Shown: positions 39,429 to 47,785 of the stretch, piece after piece
Layout: every line of letters begins with the position of its first letter
Numbering within the stretch: the stretch's first letter is position 1
Assembly: GCA_020848035.1 (NCBI GenBank)
Contig: JADLAX010000096.1
Location: 1-56,799, forward strand
From: Anaerolineae bacterium
GTDB lineage: Bacteria > Chloroflexota > Anaerolineae > Promineifilales > Promineifilaceae
Length of the DNA stretch: 56,799 nt
Direction: 5' to 3'
Program-made: the position numbers and the translations under genes
Notes under the pieces: model-generated
What the model saw: only the letters and a program-made list of their open reading frames with translations
The model's database searches: none
Told to the model about the DNA's origin: nothing

Positions 39429-41100
39429 ACTTTTTACTGGCTGCGGCAGCCATTTCCTCAACGGGCAACACACCATTTTTTGCGACTGCCTCGCGGCTTT
39501 CTTGCCGGGCGACGGCCGTTCGCAGAAAAGCATCAAACAGTGGGTGGGGTCGGTTGGGGCGGCTCTTAAATTCCGGGTGGAACTGGCTGCCCAGCATGAA
39601 GGGATGATCTTCCAGCTCGGCGATTTCGACCAGACGGCCGTCTGGCGATAAGCCGCTAAACACCATGCCCGCTTCCTCCAGCCGATCGCGGTAGCTGTTG
39701 TTGAACTCCCAGCGATGACGGTGGCGCTCCTGCACCAGCTCGGCATCATAGGCGGCGGCGGCTTTGCTGCCCTCCGCCAACACGCAGGGGTACGACCCCA
39801 ACCGCATGGTGCCGCCCATGTCTTCCAGCGCGTGCTGGTCGGGCATCAGGCTGATGACGGGATGTTTTGTGTGGCTGTCGAACTCGGTGCTGTTAGGCTC
39901 ATCGCTTTGCAGCACGTGGCGGGCAAACTCGATGCACATCACCTGCATACCCAGGCACAGCCCGAGGTAGGGCACTTTGTTTTCCCGCGCCCAGCGCGCC
40001 GCCATAATTTTGCCTTCCACGCCGCGTTCGCCAAAGCCGCCCGGCACTACAATGCCGTCTAGCCCGTCAAAGTGCTCCCAGCCCTTGCCTTTTTCCAGGT
40101 CGCCCGAGTGAATCCAGGCAATCTCTACGTCCCGGTTGTTGGTGATGCCCGCGTGGTACAGCGATTCGCGCACGCTCATGTAGGCGTCGTGCAGCTCCAC
40201 GTATTTGCCGACAATGCCCACGCGAATTTTGGTTTTGGATTGGCGGATATTGGCGATCATCTCTTCCCATTCGGTGAGATTCGGCCGTTTTGTTTGCTTC
40301 AACTTCAGCCGGTCAATCACGTAGTCACCCAGGCCGGTTTCTTCCAGCAGCAGCGGGATGTTGTACAAAATGTCGCTGGTAACAGCCGGTATGACGGCCC
40401 GTTTGCGCACGTCGCAGAAGAGGGCAATCTTTTTGATATGTTCTTTGGGAATGGCATGATCGGCGCGGGCAATGATGACGTCTGGGTGAATGCCAATGCT
40501 GCGCAGTTCGCGGACGCTGTGCTGGGTGGGTTTGGTTTTCAGCTCATCGCTGGCGCCAATGTGGGGCAGAAAGGTGACGTGCACGTAGAGGGTGTTCCGG
40601 CGGCCCACGTCCGATCGCATCTGGCGCAGCGCTTCCATGAAGGGCAGACTTTCGATGTCGCCGACGGTGCCGCCGACTTCCACCAGCACCACATCGGCCT
40701 GGCTTTGCTCGGCTACCAGCCGGATGTTGCGCTTGATTTCGTTGGTGATGTGGGGAATGACCTGGATGGTGCCACCCAGATAGTCGCCGCGCCGCTCGCG
40801 GGCAATCACCTCGGCGTACACCTTACCAGTGGTCACGTTAGAGGCCTGGCTGGCGTTGATGTCGATAAAGCGCTCGTAGTGGCCCAGGTCCAGGTCAGTT
40901 TCGGCACCATCCTCGGTCACAAACACTTCGCCATGCTGGTAAGGCGACATGGTGCCGGGGTCTACGTTGATGTACGGGTCCAGCTTCTGCACCGCCACGG
41001 AAAGTCCCCTGGCCTTGAGCAAACGACCCAGAGCTGCGGCTGTAACACCTTTACCTACGGAACTAACCACACCACCGGTGAAAAAGATATATTTTGTCAT
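39427..41100 (-). CDS. pyrG: CTP synthase
   Basis: The 557-aa protein (start ATG 41098-41100, AGAGGCAG upstream) has the amidoligase part TKYIFFTGGVVSSVGKGVTAA with the P-loop, LDPYINVDPGTMSPYQHGEVFVTEDGAETDLDLGHYERF and the LPHIGASDELKTKPTQHSVREL signature. The C-terminal glutamine amidotransferase has PGGFGERGVEGKI and the nucleophile in YLGLCLGMQ, plus the final His-x-Glu pair in SQFHPEFKSRP. It makes CTP from UTP using glutamine. The last residues and stop lie in a hairpin repeat. Confidence 0.97.
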   Translation of the reverse strand: MTKYIFFTGGVVSSVGKGVTAAALGRLLKARGLSVAVQKLDPYINVDPGTMSPYQHGEVFVTEDGAETDLDLGHYERFIDINASQASNVTTGKVYAEVIARERRGDYLGGTIQVIPHITNEIKRNIRLVAEQSQADVVLVEVGGTVGDIESLPFMEALRQMRSDVGRRNTLYVHVTFLPHIGASDELKTKPTQHSVRELRSIGIHPDVIIARADHAIPKEHIKKIALFCDVRKRAVIPAVTSDILYNIPLLLEETGLGDYVIDRLKLKQTKRPNLTEWEEMIANIRQSKTKIRVGIVGKYVELHDAYMSVRESLYHAGITNNRDVEIAWIHSGDLEKGKGWEHFDGLDGIVVPGGFGERGVEGKIMAARWARENKVPYLGLCLGMQVMCIEFARHVLQSDEPNSTEFDSHTKHPVISLMPDQHALEDMGGTMRLGSYPCVLAEGSKAAAAYDAELVQERHRHRWEFNNSYRDRLEEAGMVFSGLSPDGRLVEIAELEDHPFMLGSQFHPEFKSRPNRPHPLFDAFLRTAVARQESREAVAKNGVLPVEEMAAAASKK

Positions 41101-41172
41101 TTTCTGCCTCTCTTTTAGAGTGACCACACCGGTTCCCTTACCGACCTGGTCGTACAAATACGCTCAGTACCC

Positions 41173-41217
41173 AAAAAAAGAGGTGGGGCATGTCATCTTG
41201 GGTGACATGCCCCACCT
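41173..41217 (-). terminator. Strong terminator of the roadblock gene
   Basis: AGGTGGGGCATGTCA (41181-41195) and TGACATGCCCCACCT (41203-41217) form a perfect 15-bp stem with a 7-nt loop. On the minus strand the following bases are CTTTTTTT, a good U-tract; on the plus strand GAATTTTT follows. It separates the roadblock gene from pyrG. Confidence 0.88.
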
Positions 41218-41306
41218 GAATTTTTACTTCCGTTCGTCAGCGCACTTTTTCTTTGCGCCGCGAAGGTTTTATTCGCTCGAATCGTTTGTCTTTCATACCC
41301 GCATTG

Positions 41307-41675
41307 TTAGAGGAGCCGTTCCAGATCCTCGGCGGCGCGGCCCATATCCAGGAAGATGAGGCCCAGTTTTGCCTGAGCCCGGGCCAGCACGGTCAATACC
41401 GCGTCTTCCCCAATGGCGCGCAGCACAATGATGCCATCCGTGCCGCGAATGTGAACCTGCTCCAAACGGCCGCGCTGGAGTTCAGAGGCGATCCGATCCC
41501 CCAGGGACAGCATGGCGGCAGACATTGCCGAGATACGATCCTCGTCAACACCGGCCGGTAACGACGAGGCCATAATGAGGCCATCAACACTTACAACGGC
41601 TGAAGCTTCAATATCTGGCGTGCCGGCTTGTAAATCTTTCAAGCGATCAACCATCATCTCTGTACGGGATCTCAT
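41307..41675 (-). CDS. Roadblock/LC7 domain protein (MglB-like)
   Basis: The 122-aa protein consists of one roadblock/LC7 domain (DIEASAVVSVDGLIMASSLPAGVDEDRISAMSAAMLSLGDRIASEL, RGTDGIIVLRAIGEDAVLTVLARAQAKLGLIFLDM). Such proteins act as dimeric scaffolds or GTPase activators for MglA/Ras-like GTPases, but no small GTPase gene is adjacent. The start ATG 41673-41675 has AGGAG upstream. It forms a single-gene unit ended by a strong terminator. Confidence 0.9.
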   Translation of the reverse strand: MRSRTEMMVDRLKDLQAGTPDIEASAVVSVDGLIMASSLPAGVDEDRISAMSAAMLSLGDRIASELQRGRLEQVHIRGTDGIIVLRAIGEDAVLTVLARAQAKLGLIFLDMGRAAEDLERLL

Positions 41676-41876
41676 CCGGACTCTCCTTACACGTGCGTAT
41701 TGGGGAAACGTGTCCTTTTTTTGCTAACGAGCGCCGCAACCAATTGCGCCTGATCACCCATTTTCTCTGGTTTGTCTCATCTTATGTTAGCCAAGAACGG
41801 GTGGATAATACCATATCGAAAATTGACTGTCAAACCAAGAACAGGGGGAGAATGGTACCCGACGGGCAAGATTATG

Positions 41877-43397
41877 TTAATTTTTTGTAGGGGGTGAAAC
41901 GGCCGTTTCCCGCACCCGCTCCCAGGCCTGTTTAATCGCTTCAAACTCCTGTTTGGTCTCTGGGAATTCGCCGTAGCGCACCCGCACGTAGGCGCGGGTG
42001 ATGAGCTGCACATCGGCTTTGTGGTTTGGCCACAGCTGAATGAGCGTCTTCAGGTACTCAAACGGCGTTTCGGAGTCGGCGCGAGGATAGCCAACCTCGC
42101 GGCTGAGATAGGTCATTTGTTGGTAAATTTTGATGATGGAAACGGCCGCACGCCAGTTGCGCCACTCGTCGTTTTTGCCCTTGTTCCGCTCGCGCCGCAG
42201 CCGGGTGGGCACCAGCCGGTCGGTCACATCGACCAGGATTTTGCCAAAACGGCCGCTGCCCTGGGTGGCTAAATTTTTGCGGTAAAACTGCACCAGGATG
42301 ATCAGGGCGATCAGCAGCACCACGGCCAAAATCACCAGCCGCCAGTTCACGCTGCTGAACAGCCCCGGCCCGCCGGCTTCCTGGTTCGCCAGCCACTCGT
42401 TAAACGCGTCCATCAGCTCGGCACTGCCATCGGGCTGAGGCTGGGCGTCGGGATTGGGCACAAACAGATTGGCAAAACCGGCCCGAAAAATGCGGATGAG
42501 AAACTGGAAGAAGGCATCAAGCGGTTCCAGCAGCGGCCCAACGAGGTAGCTGGCCGTCAGACCAGTGGTGGTACCAGCCCAGCGCAGGGCGTTCCACAGC
42601 GGGGCCAGGCCGCGCCCCAGCGTTTCCCCCGGCAGGCCGCTGACAAAAACGGCCGTTGCCGCTCCCAAAAATATCGTCACCAGGCTGAGCGCTACTACAA
42701 AGCCAAACCAGCGCGGCGATAGGGATGCCAGAACGGCCGTTTGCTCCTTTTCGATGGATTCGGCCCGGGTGAGCACCATGGCCGACAGCCCGATGATAAA
42801 AAAGAAGAGCAGGAAGGGCAGCACGGACCAATCCAGCCGGAACGAAGCCAGCAAAATGATGAATGGCGCGAGGTAAAGCCCGCCAACGCGGAAGCGCCGC
42901 CCCACGTGCACCACATCGAGGGAACGATTGAGCAAGGTTAAGCCACGCCACCAGGAGACGGCCGTTAACATCAACAAAAACAAATCTTTCAGCCACAAAT
43001 TGCTGCCCGCCAGGGTAAGGTTGCGCAGGCTTTCGCCTATCCAGCTAAAGTCAAACAGCCCCTCCGGCTCATAATTGATGTTGCGCACGGCGAAAAACAG
43101 AATCACCAGGCCGACGCCGACCAGGATGTTGCGCTGATCTTGGGCGGGCAGCCGCAGCCAGGCAAGGCAGCGGGCCAGGTAAAAGCCCGCCAAAATCAGC
43201 AGCAGCAGGCCGAAAAAGAGGCGGGAACGGCCCCACCACTCGTCGGTCCAGGGCAGGATGGCCAGGGCAAACGGCGTCAGAAGGGTGACCTCCATCAGCG
43301 CCCAGGCGATAAACACCAGTTCACGCCGGGCATAGGCCCAGGCAAGAATCCATCTGGCGTTGGGGGCAAGGGGAGTGGCGGCGGAGGAATGGCTCAT
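41877..43397 (-). CDS. DUF4129 multi-pass membrane protein, first copy
   Basis: About 506 aa from ATG 43395-43397 with roughly ten membrane segments. A C-terminal cytoplasmic DUF4129 domain follows (YQQMTYLSREVGYPRADSETPFEYLKTLIQLWPNHKADVQLITRAYVRVRYGEFPETKQEFEAIKQAWERV). This domain usually ends transglutaminase-like membrane proteins in MoxR-DUF58 operons. No transglutaminase core is present here. It lies at the end of a four-gene MoxR operon, 27 bp after its paralogue. Confidence 0.85.
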   Translation of the reverse strand: MSHSSAATPLAPNARWILAWAYARRELVFIAWALMEVTLLTPFALAILPWTDEWWGRSRLFFGLLLLILAGFYLARCLAWLRLPAQDQRNILVGVGLVILFFAVRNINYEPEGLFDFSWIGESLRNLTLAGSNLWLKDLFLLMLTAVSWWRGLTLLNRSLDVVHVGRRFRVGGLYLAPFIILLASFRLDWSVLPFLLFFFIIGLSAMVLTRAESIEKEQTAVLASLSPRWFGFVVALSLVTIFLGAATAVFVSGLPGETLGRGLAPLWNALRWAGTTTGLTASYLVGPLLEPLDAFFQFLIRIFRAGFANLFVPNPDAQPQPDGSAELMDAFNEWLANQEAGGPGLFSSVNWRLVILAVVLLIALIILVQFYRKNLATQGSGRFGKILVDVTDRLVPTRLRRERNKGKNDEWRNWRAAVSIIKIYQQMTYLSREVGYPRADSETPFEYLKTLIQLWPNHKADVQLITRAYVRVRYGEFPETKQEFEAIKQAWERVRETAVSPPTKN

Positions 43398-43424
43398 AGG
43401 CAAACAATCGTAAGGCGGCAGCGG

Positions 43425-44981
43425 CTAAACGTCAATTTTTTCGATGGGGCGCGTCTGTTCCAGGGCGTGCCAGGCGTCTTTAATCGCTTGCAGCTCCTGC
43501 TCTGTCTCTGGCAGCTCGCCATAGCGAATTTTGACGTAGGCGCTGGTGATGAGCTGGATTTCCTGGCGGTTGTGGGGCCACGCCTGGGTCAACGTTTTGA
43601 GAAATTCGTAGGGCGTTTCGGCTTCCAGCCGGGGATAGCCGCTGGCGTCGGCGGCGCGCAGCATTTTGCGGTAGATGCGGCGGATGGAAACGGCCGTTTG
43701 CCAATCCCGCAGCAGCCCCAGCCGTCCTAACAGCCGCTGCAGCAGGTTCTCTTCATCGTCGTCCTGATGAGTGTGGCTGGTACGGCCGCTGGCGTGGGTG
43801 GCCATCTTGTTTTGGCGATAGAGGCGGCTGATCATCAAAGCGACCAGCAAAATGACGGCCACTGCCAGCAGCACCAGGATGATCTGCACGTTGCGGTTTA
43901 GCTGGAAGCCCAGCCCTTCAATGTCGTCAAAAATGAAGCGGGTTTCCAGGGGATTCAGCCCGGAATCGGCCGCGGACGGCGGCAGCGGCACGCGGAAATT
44001 CATGAGCAATTTGCCCAATAGTTTGCCAAACAAGGCCCACTGTGCCGCCACCCACGGGGAGAGCACGGCAAAAATTCGGCCTAAAAAGTTAGACAGCACA
44101 TCGACCAGTTCCAGCACTGGCACCAGGAGAAACAGCAGGGTCGTGAGAGCCACCGCTCCGGTCAGGCGCAGGCCGTTCCACACTGGCTCCATAAAAGTTA
44201 TGACCCGGTTGGCTGATTCACCACTGATGAGCACGGCCAGCATCCCGGCGGTAAAAATGGTGAGCAGACTGGCCAGGAGAACGGCCGTTAACCACCGCGG
44301 ATCCAGGGCCACCGTTTGCCCACTTTGCTCCTGCTCAATTTCCTCGGCGCGAATGATGGCAACGGCCGTTAAGCCCGCCAAAAAGAAGAGCAAAATGTAC
44401 GGGCTGCTGTCCCATGCCAGGCGCAGGCTGGCCAACCAGATAATCAGCGGGGCAATGATCAGGCCGCCGACGCGCAGGCGCAGCCCAGCCCGGCCGATGG
44501 TGTACTCACGCCGCACCAGCTGCAAGCCGCGCGCCCACACCAGCACAATCAGGCCAAACACCATCACGTCGCGCAGCCATAAATTATTATTTTCTTCGTT
44601 GATGGCCGCCAGCAGCTCGCTGACCCAGCCAAAGCGAAAAACAGGGCTGCCTTCATGGAAAAAGGTGGGCAGGGTGATCACAATCACCAGGAAAAGGGTG
44701 AGGGCCATTACCGTTTGTTGGTGCTGCGGCGGCAGCTGGATGGCGCTCATCAGCCGGGCCAGGTAGAAGGCAAACAGCATCAGGATGAGCAGCCACAGCA
44801 GCACCAGCCCTGGCTGCCAGTAGCGTGTAAACCGCATGAGGCCCAGGGCCAGCGGCGTTAGCAGCGCCGCATCCATAACCGCCCAGCTCAAATAGAGCAG
44901 CTCGTGCTGCACGTAGCCCCACGCCGTCAGCAGCGCTTCAGTGCGGGGGGAAAGGGTGGTGCGATCAACCGTTAGACGCAT
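43425..44981 (-). CDS. DUF4129 multi-pass membrane protein, second copy
   Basis: The 518-aa paralogue of the neighbouring protein has the same layout: membrane helices, then DUF4129 (SIRRIYRKMLRAADASGYPRLEAETPYEFLKTLTQAWPHNRQEIQLITSAYVKIRYGELPETEQELQAIKDAWHAL). I start it at ATG 44979-44981; the longer frame translates a tandem DNA repeat (HTCHLHTCHLHT). The two proteins may form a heterodimer in the membrane complex built by the MoxR ATPase. Confidence 0.85.
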   Translation of the reverse strand: MRLTVDRTTLSPRTEALLTAWGYVQHELLYLSWAVMDAALLTPLALGLMRFTRYWQPGLVLLWLLILMLFAFYLARLMSAIQLPPQHQQTVMALTLFLVIVITLPTFFHEGSPVFRFGWVSELLAAINEENNNLWLRDVMVFGLIVLVWARGLQLVRREYTIGRAGLRLRVGGLIIAPLIIWLASLRLAWDSSPYILLFFLAGLTAVAIIRAEEIEQEQSGQTVALDPRWLTAVLLASLLTIFTAGMLAVLISGESANRVITFMEPVWNGLRLTGAVALTTLLFLLVPVLELVDVLSNFLGRIFAVLSPWVAAQWALFGKLLGKLLMNFRVPLPPSAADSGLNPLETRFIFDDIEGLGFQLNRNVQIILVLLAVAVILLVALMISRLYRQNKMATHASGRTSHTHQDDDEENLLQRLLGRLGLLRDWQTAVSIRRIYRKMLRAADASGYPRLEAETPYEFLKTLTQAWPHNRQEIQLITSAYVKIRYGELPETEQELQAIKDAWHALEQTRPIEKIDV

Positions 44982-44991
44982 AAGGTTAGAA

Positions 44992-45053
44992 GTGTGCAAG
45001 TGGCAGGTGTGCAAGTGGCAAGTGTGCAAGTGGCAAGTGGCAGGTGGCAGGTT
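44992..45053. repeat. Tandem-word repeat (GTGTGCAAGTGGCA type)
   Basis: Words such as GTGTGCAAGTGGCAAG repeat imperfectly from 44992 to 45053. A second block of TTTACCAT/TTTACAAT words runs from 45061 to 45092. Both occur only in one orientation, in the space between the DUF58 and DUF4129 genes, and the first could overlap the latter's leader. Confidence 0.65.
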
Positions 45054-45094
45054 TCATAACACTTTACCATTTACAATTTACCATTAACCATTTC

Positions 45095-46564
45095 TCAGCT
45101 TGTATCGTCGAGTTCAAATTCCAGCCCCACCGGTTCTGGGGTGGGGATGGTGTGCAGGGCAGCTTCGGTGAGGGTGCTGGCTTTGTGCTCTTTTTGGAAG
45201 GCGGGCACGGTGGCGGGGATGTGGTAGGCCAGGATGTTGCCCAGCCCCTTCGGCGGTGGCTGCTCGGCCAGGGAGATGAGCACGACGCGCCGTCCGGCTT
45301 CCTTGAGGCGAATTAAAGCGACCATCATTTCTTCGGTGACAACGGCCGTTACCAACACAATCGTACTGGCCCAGGGCAGCGACGGGCTGGTGCGCAGCAT
45401 CATGCGCTCGATCGCCCCGGTGGCAAACTCGGTGACGGCGGCCAGCGCCTCCAGCACATGGGCCAACTGCTCCGGCGAGCGGCTGGGCTGCACCCGGATG
45501 GATTGGTCGGAATTGGGCACGGAGCCGTTGGCATAAACGCCCACACCCCAGCCTTGCTGCACGCCGTAGTTGGCAATCGAGCCAGTCACGCTGATGGCCC
45601 GCTCCAGCAGTTCGGGATCGAAGCCCATCCAATGTTTGGGGAAGGTGGCCACGTTCAGGAAAATGGCGATGGTCATGCCGGTAGACGGATCGTACACCTT
45701 GGTCTGGATATGGCCGCGAACGGCCGTTGCCTTCCAGTGCACATCGCGAAAGCGATCCCCCGGCTGATAGTCGCGCACCCCCTGGGTTTTGATGGGGTCG
45801 GTGAACAGGCTGCGCAGCACTTTCAGATCGCCAAACGGCTCTTTGGCGGGCAGGCCCAGCTCTTCCAGCGGGTAAATTTGCGGAAAAATGACGAGCGTGT
45901 CGATGTATTGGTGGTCGCGCTGAATGGTGAACAGGGTGAAAATATCACCCGATTCGTAGCTGACTGGCCCCAGCTTGTAGAAGCCTCGTTTGGGAAAGCG
46001 CAGGGTGAAGGTGCGTTCGGTACGCTCACGGCCGTACAGCGAAAAGGTGTTTTGCAGCCAGTAGCGCCCGGTAATTTCACTGGAGAGCTGCGAGATGGCG
46101 TGTTCGCTGTCAATCGCCACTGGCAGCTCGTCGCGGAACTGGAGCCAGGTGAGCGGCAGGGGTTTGTCGTTGCCTACCGTGACGGTCATTTCGATGGGCT
46201 CGCCGGGGAAAACGCGGCTGCGGTTGAAGCGGCGCTCGTAGGTGACGCCCAGCAGCGACAGGTTTTTCCACGCGGTGCTGATGCCCACGATGAGCAGCAG
46301 CACCAGCCCCAGGGCCAGCATGGCCGGCTGCCGCCCCGCCGCCAGCCCGATGATGAGGAACAGCACCGCCAGCGGCACCCAGGCATCGCTAAAAATCGAG
46401 TTTTCCCGCTCGCGCAGCACCAGCCCACGGGCCTGGGCCACGTCGGCCATGTCCATTGCTTTGCCGGTAACGGCCGCGCGCATAATGTTCTGCCGCGCCC
46501 GCTTCTGGTCCTCACGCTGGTTCTCGCGCACCACGAGATGAATTTCTTGAATGTTTTCGGTCAT
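45095..46564 (-). CDS. DUF58 domain membrane-associated protein
   Basis: The 489-aa product has two N-terminal membrane helices (WVPLAVLFLIIGLAAGRQPAMLALGLVLLLIVGI). The DUF58 signature LRSLFTDPIKTQGVRDYQPGDRFRDVHWKATAVRGHIQTKVYDPS follows, then a von Willebrand-like fold. DUF58 proteins are classic partners of MoxR ATPases. It lies between MoxR and the DUF4129 genes in the same operon. The complex probably aids assembly or maturation of surface proteins. Confidence 0.9.
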   Translation of the reverse strand: MTENIQEIHLVVRENQREDQKRARQNIMRAAVTGKAMDMADVAQARGLVLRERENSIFSDAWVPLAVLFLIIGLAAGRQPAMLALGLVLLLIVGISTAWKNLSLLGVTYERRFNRSRVFPGEPIEMTVTVGNDKPLPLTWLQFRDELPVAIDSEHAISQLSSEITGRYWLQNTFSLYGRERTERTFTLRFPKRGFYKLGPVSYESGDIFTLFTIQRDHQYIDTLVIFPQIYPLEELGLPAKEPFGDLKVLRSLFTDPIKTQGVRDYQPGDRFRDVHWKATAVRGHIQTKVYDPSTGMTIAIFLNVATFPKHWMGFDPELLERAISVTGSIANYGVQQGWGVGVYANGSVPNSDQSIRVQPSRSPEQLAHVLEALAAVTEFATGAIERMMLRTSPSLPWASTIVLVTAVVTEEMMVALIRLKEAGRRVVLISLAEQPPPKGLGNILAYHIPATVPAFQKEHKASTLTEAALHTIPTPEPVGLEFELDDTS

Positions 46565-46575
46565 AAATTTTGGAT

Positions 46576-46617
46576 GGTAATTGGGTAATTAGGTAATTAT
46601 GTCAATTACTCAATTAC
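46576..46617. repeat. Tandem-word hairpin (GGTAATT type) between MoxR and DUF58 genes
   Basis: GGTAATTGGGTAATTAGGTAATT at 46576-46598 faces CAATTACTCAATTAC at 46603-46617. The MoxR stop lies in the second arm (TGA in AGTAATTGAG on the minus strand), as at the pyrG end. Confidence 0.75.
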
Positions 46618-47572
46618 TTTCTACCGGCACCGGAACTGTATCCACAACCTCCCGAATAACGTCTTCGGGCTGGCGGCCGCGCAGGCGGGTTTGTGGATTC
46701 ACCATCAGGCGGTGGGTGAGCACGTAGGGGGCCATCGTTTTCACGTCGTCGGGGATGACAAAATCCCGGTCGCGAATGGCGGCCAGCGCCTGGCAGGTGC
46801 GGTAGAGGGCCATCGTGGCGCGTGGGCTGGCGCCCAGCTCAATATCATCGTGGCTGCGCGTGGCGCGGCAGACGTTGACGATGTAGTTGCGTACCGACGC
46901 CTCGACGCGAATGGTGCGCACGATTTCCTGCATGGCCAGAATCTCGGCGGGTTCGACCACTTTTTCCAGCGTGTCAAGCGGATCCTGGCGCTCAAAGCGC
47001 AGCAGGATGTTGTTTTCTTCTTCGGCGGAGGGGTAGCCGATGGCCACTTTCATGAGGAAGCGGTCGAGCTGGGCTTCGGGCAGGGGGAAGGTGCCTTCCA
47101 GTTCGACGGGATTTTGGGTAGCGAGGACGAGAAACGGCCGTTCCAACCGGTGTGTCGCAATATCCACTGTCACCTGCCGCTCTTGCATCGCTTCCAGCAG
47201 CGACGACTGCGTACGCGGCGTGGCCCGGTTAATTTCGTCCGCCAGCAAAATCTGGGCAAAAATCGGGCCGGGGCGGAACTCAAATTCCTGCTTTTTCTGG
47301 TTGTAAAAATAGATGCCCGTCACGTCAGACGGCAGCAGGTCCGGGGTGAACTGGACGCGGCGGAAGGTACAGCCCAGCGAGGCGGCAATGGTTTTGGCCA
47401 GGGTGGTTTTGCCGGTGCCGGGCACATCTTCCAGCAGCAGGTGCCCGCCGGTGAGCATGGCAATCAGGGCCAGATCAATAATTTCGTCTTTGCCGACGAT
47501 GACTTTTTGAATATTTTCGCGGAGTTTTCTGGCAGTTTCGGCAATCGTCCTTGTATCCTGTTCGGCGATCAT
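46610..47572 (-). CDS. MoxR-family AAA+ ATPase
   Basis: The 320-aa ATPase has Walker A LLEDVPGTGKTTLAKTIA, Walker B ILLADEINRATPRTQSSLLEAMQE, the sensor segment VLATQNPVELEGTFPLPEAQLDRFL and the C-terminal MoxR helical lid (RATMALYRTCQALAAI). It is a MoxR-type chaperone-like ATPase leading the MoxR-DUF58-DUF4129-DUF4129 operon. AAGGA lies before ATG 47570-47572. It likely remodels or activates the membrane complex encoded downstream. Confidence 0.93.
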   Translation of the reverse strand: MIAEQDTRTIAETARKLRENIQKVIVGKDEIIDLALIAMLTGGHLLLEDVPGTGKTTLAKTIAASLGCTFRRVQFTPDLLPSDVTGIYFYNQKKQEFEFRPGPIFAQILLADEINRATPRTQSSLLEAMQERQVTVDIATHRLERPFLVLATQNPVELEGTFPLPEAQLDRFLMKVAIGYPSAEEENNILLRFERQDPLDTLEKVVEPAEILAMQEIVRTIRVEASVRNYIVNVCRATRSHDDIELGASPRATMALYRTCQALAAIRDRDFVIPDDVKTMAPYVLTHRLMVNPQTRLRGRQPEDVIREVVDTVPVPVESN

Positions 47573-47747
47573 AAAAGTGTCCTTGTGTGGTCAGGCTAAG
47601 CCAGGCGAGGCGTTCCACCCGTTTGGGGGGCGTCTTGCCCTTGAAGGTAAAACAATAGCGAAACGGCGTTTCGCAGCTAATACAAACTCATATCAAAAAC
47701 GTATCAAAGCAAAAGTATTTCCCCGGCAAGCGAGTCGGATGTCCACC

Positions 47748-47769
47748 GTCCGCATCTGAGGCTGCGGAC
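47748..47769 (-). terminator. Hairpin at the end of the cystathionine beta-synthase gene
   Basis: GTCCGCA (47748-47754) and TGCGGAC (47763-47769) make a GC-rich 7-bp stem with an 8-nt loop, just past the gene's stop on the minus strand. There is no U-tract, so it may be only a stabilising structure. Confidence 0.4.
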
Positions 47770-47785
47770 TCCGCCAGCTAATAAA

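Noticed and set aside
44982..45029. N-terminal extension HTCHLHTCHLHT of the DUF4129 protein
   Set aside because: It translates a tandem DNA repeat. The true start is most likely ATG 44979-44981.
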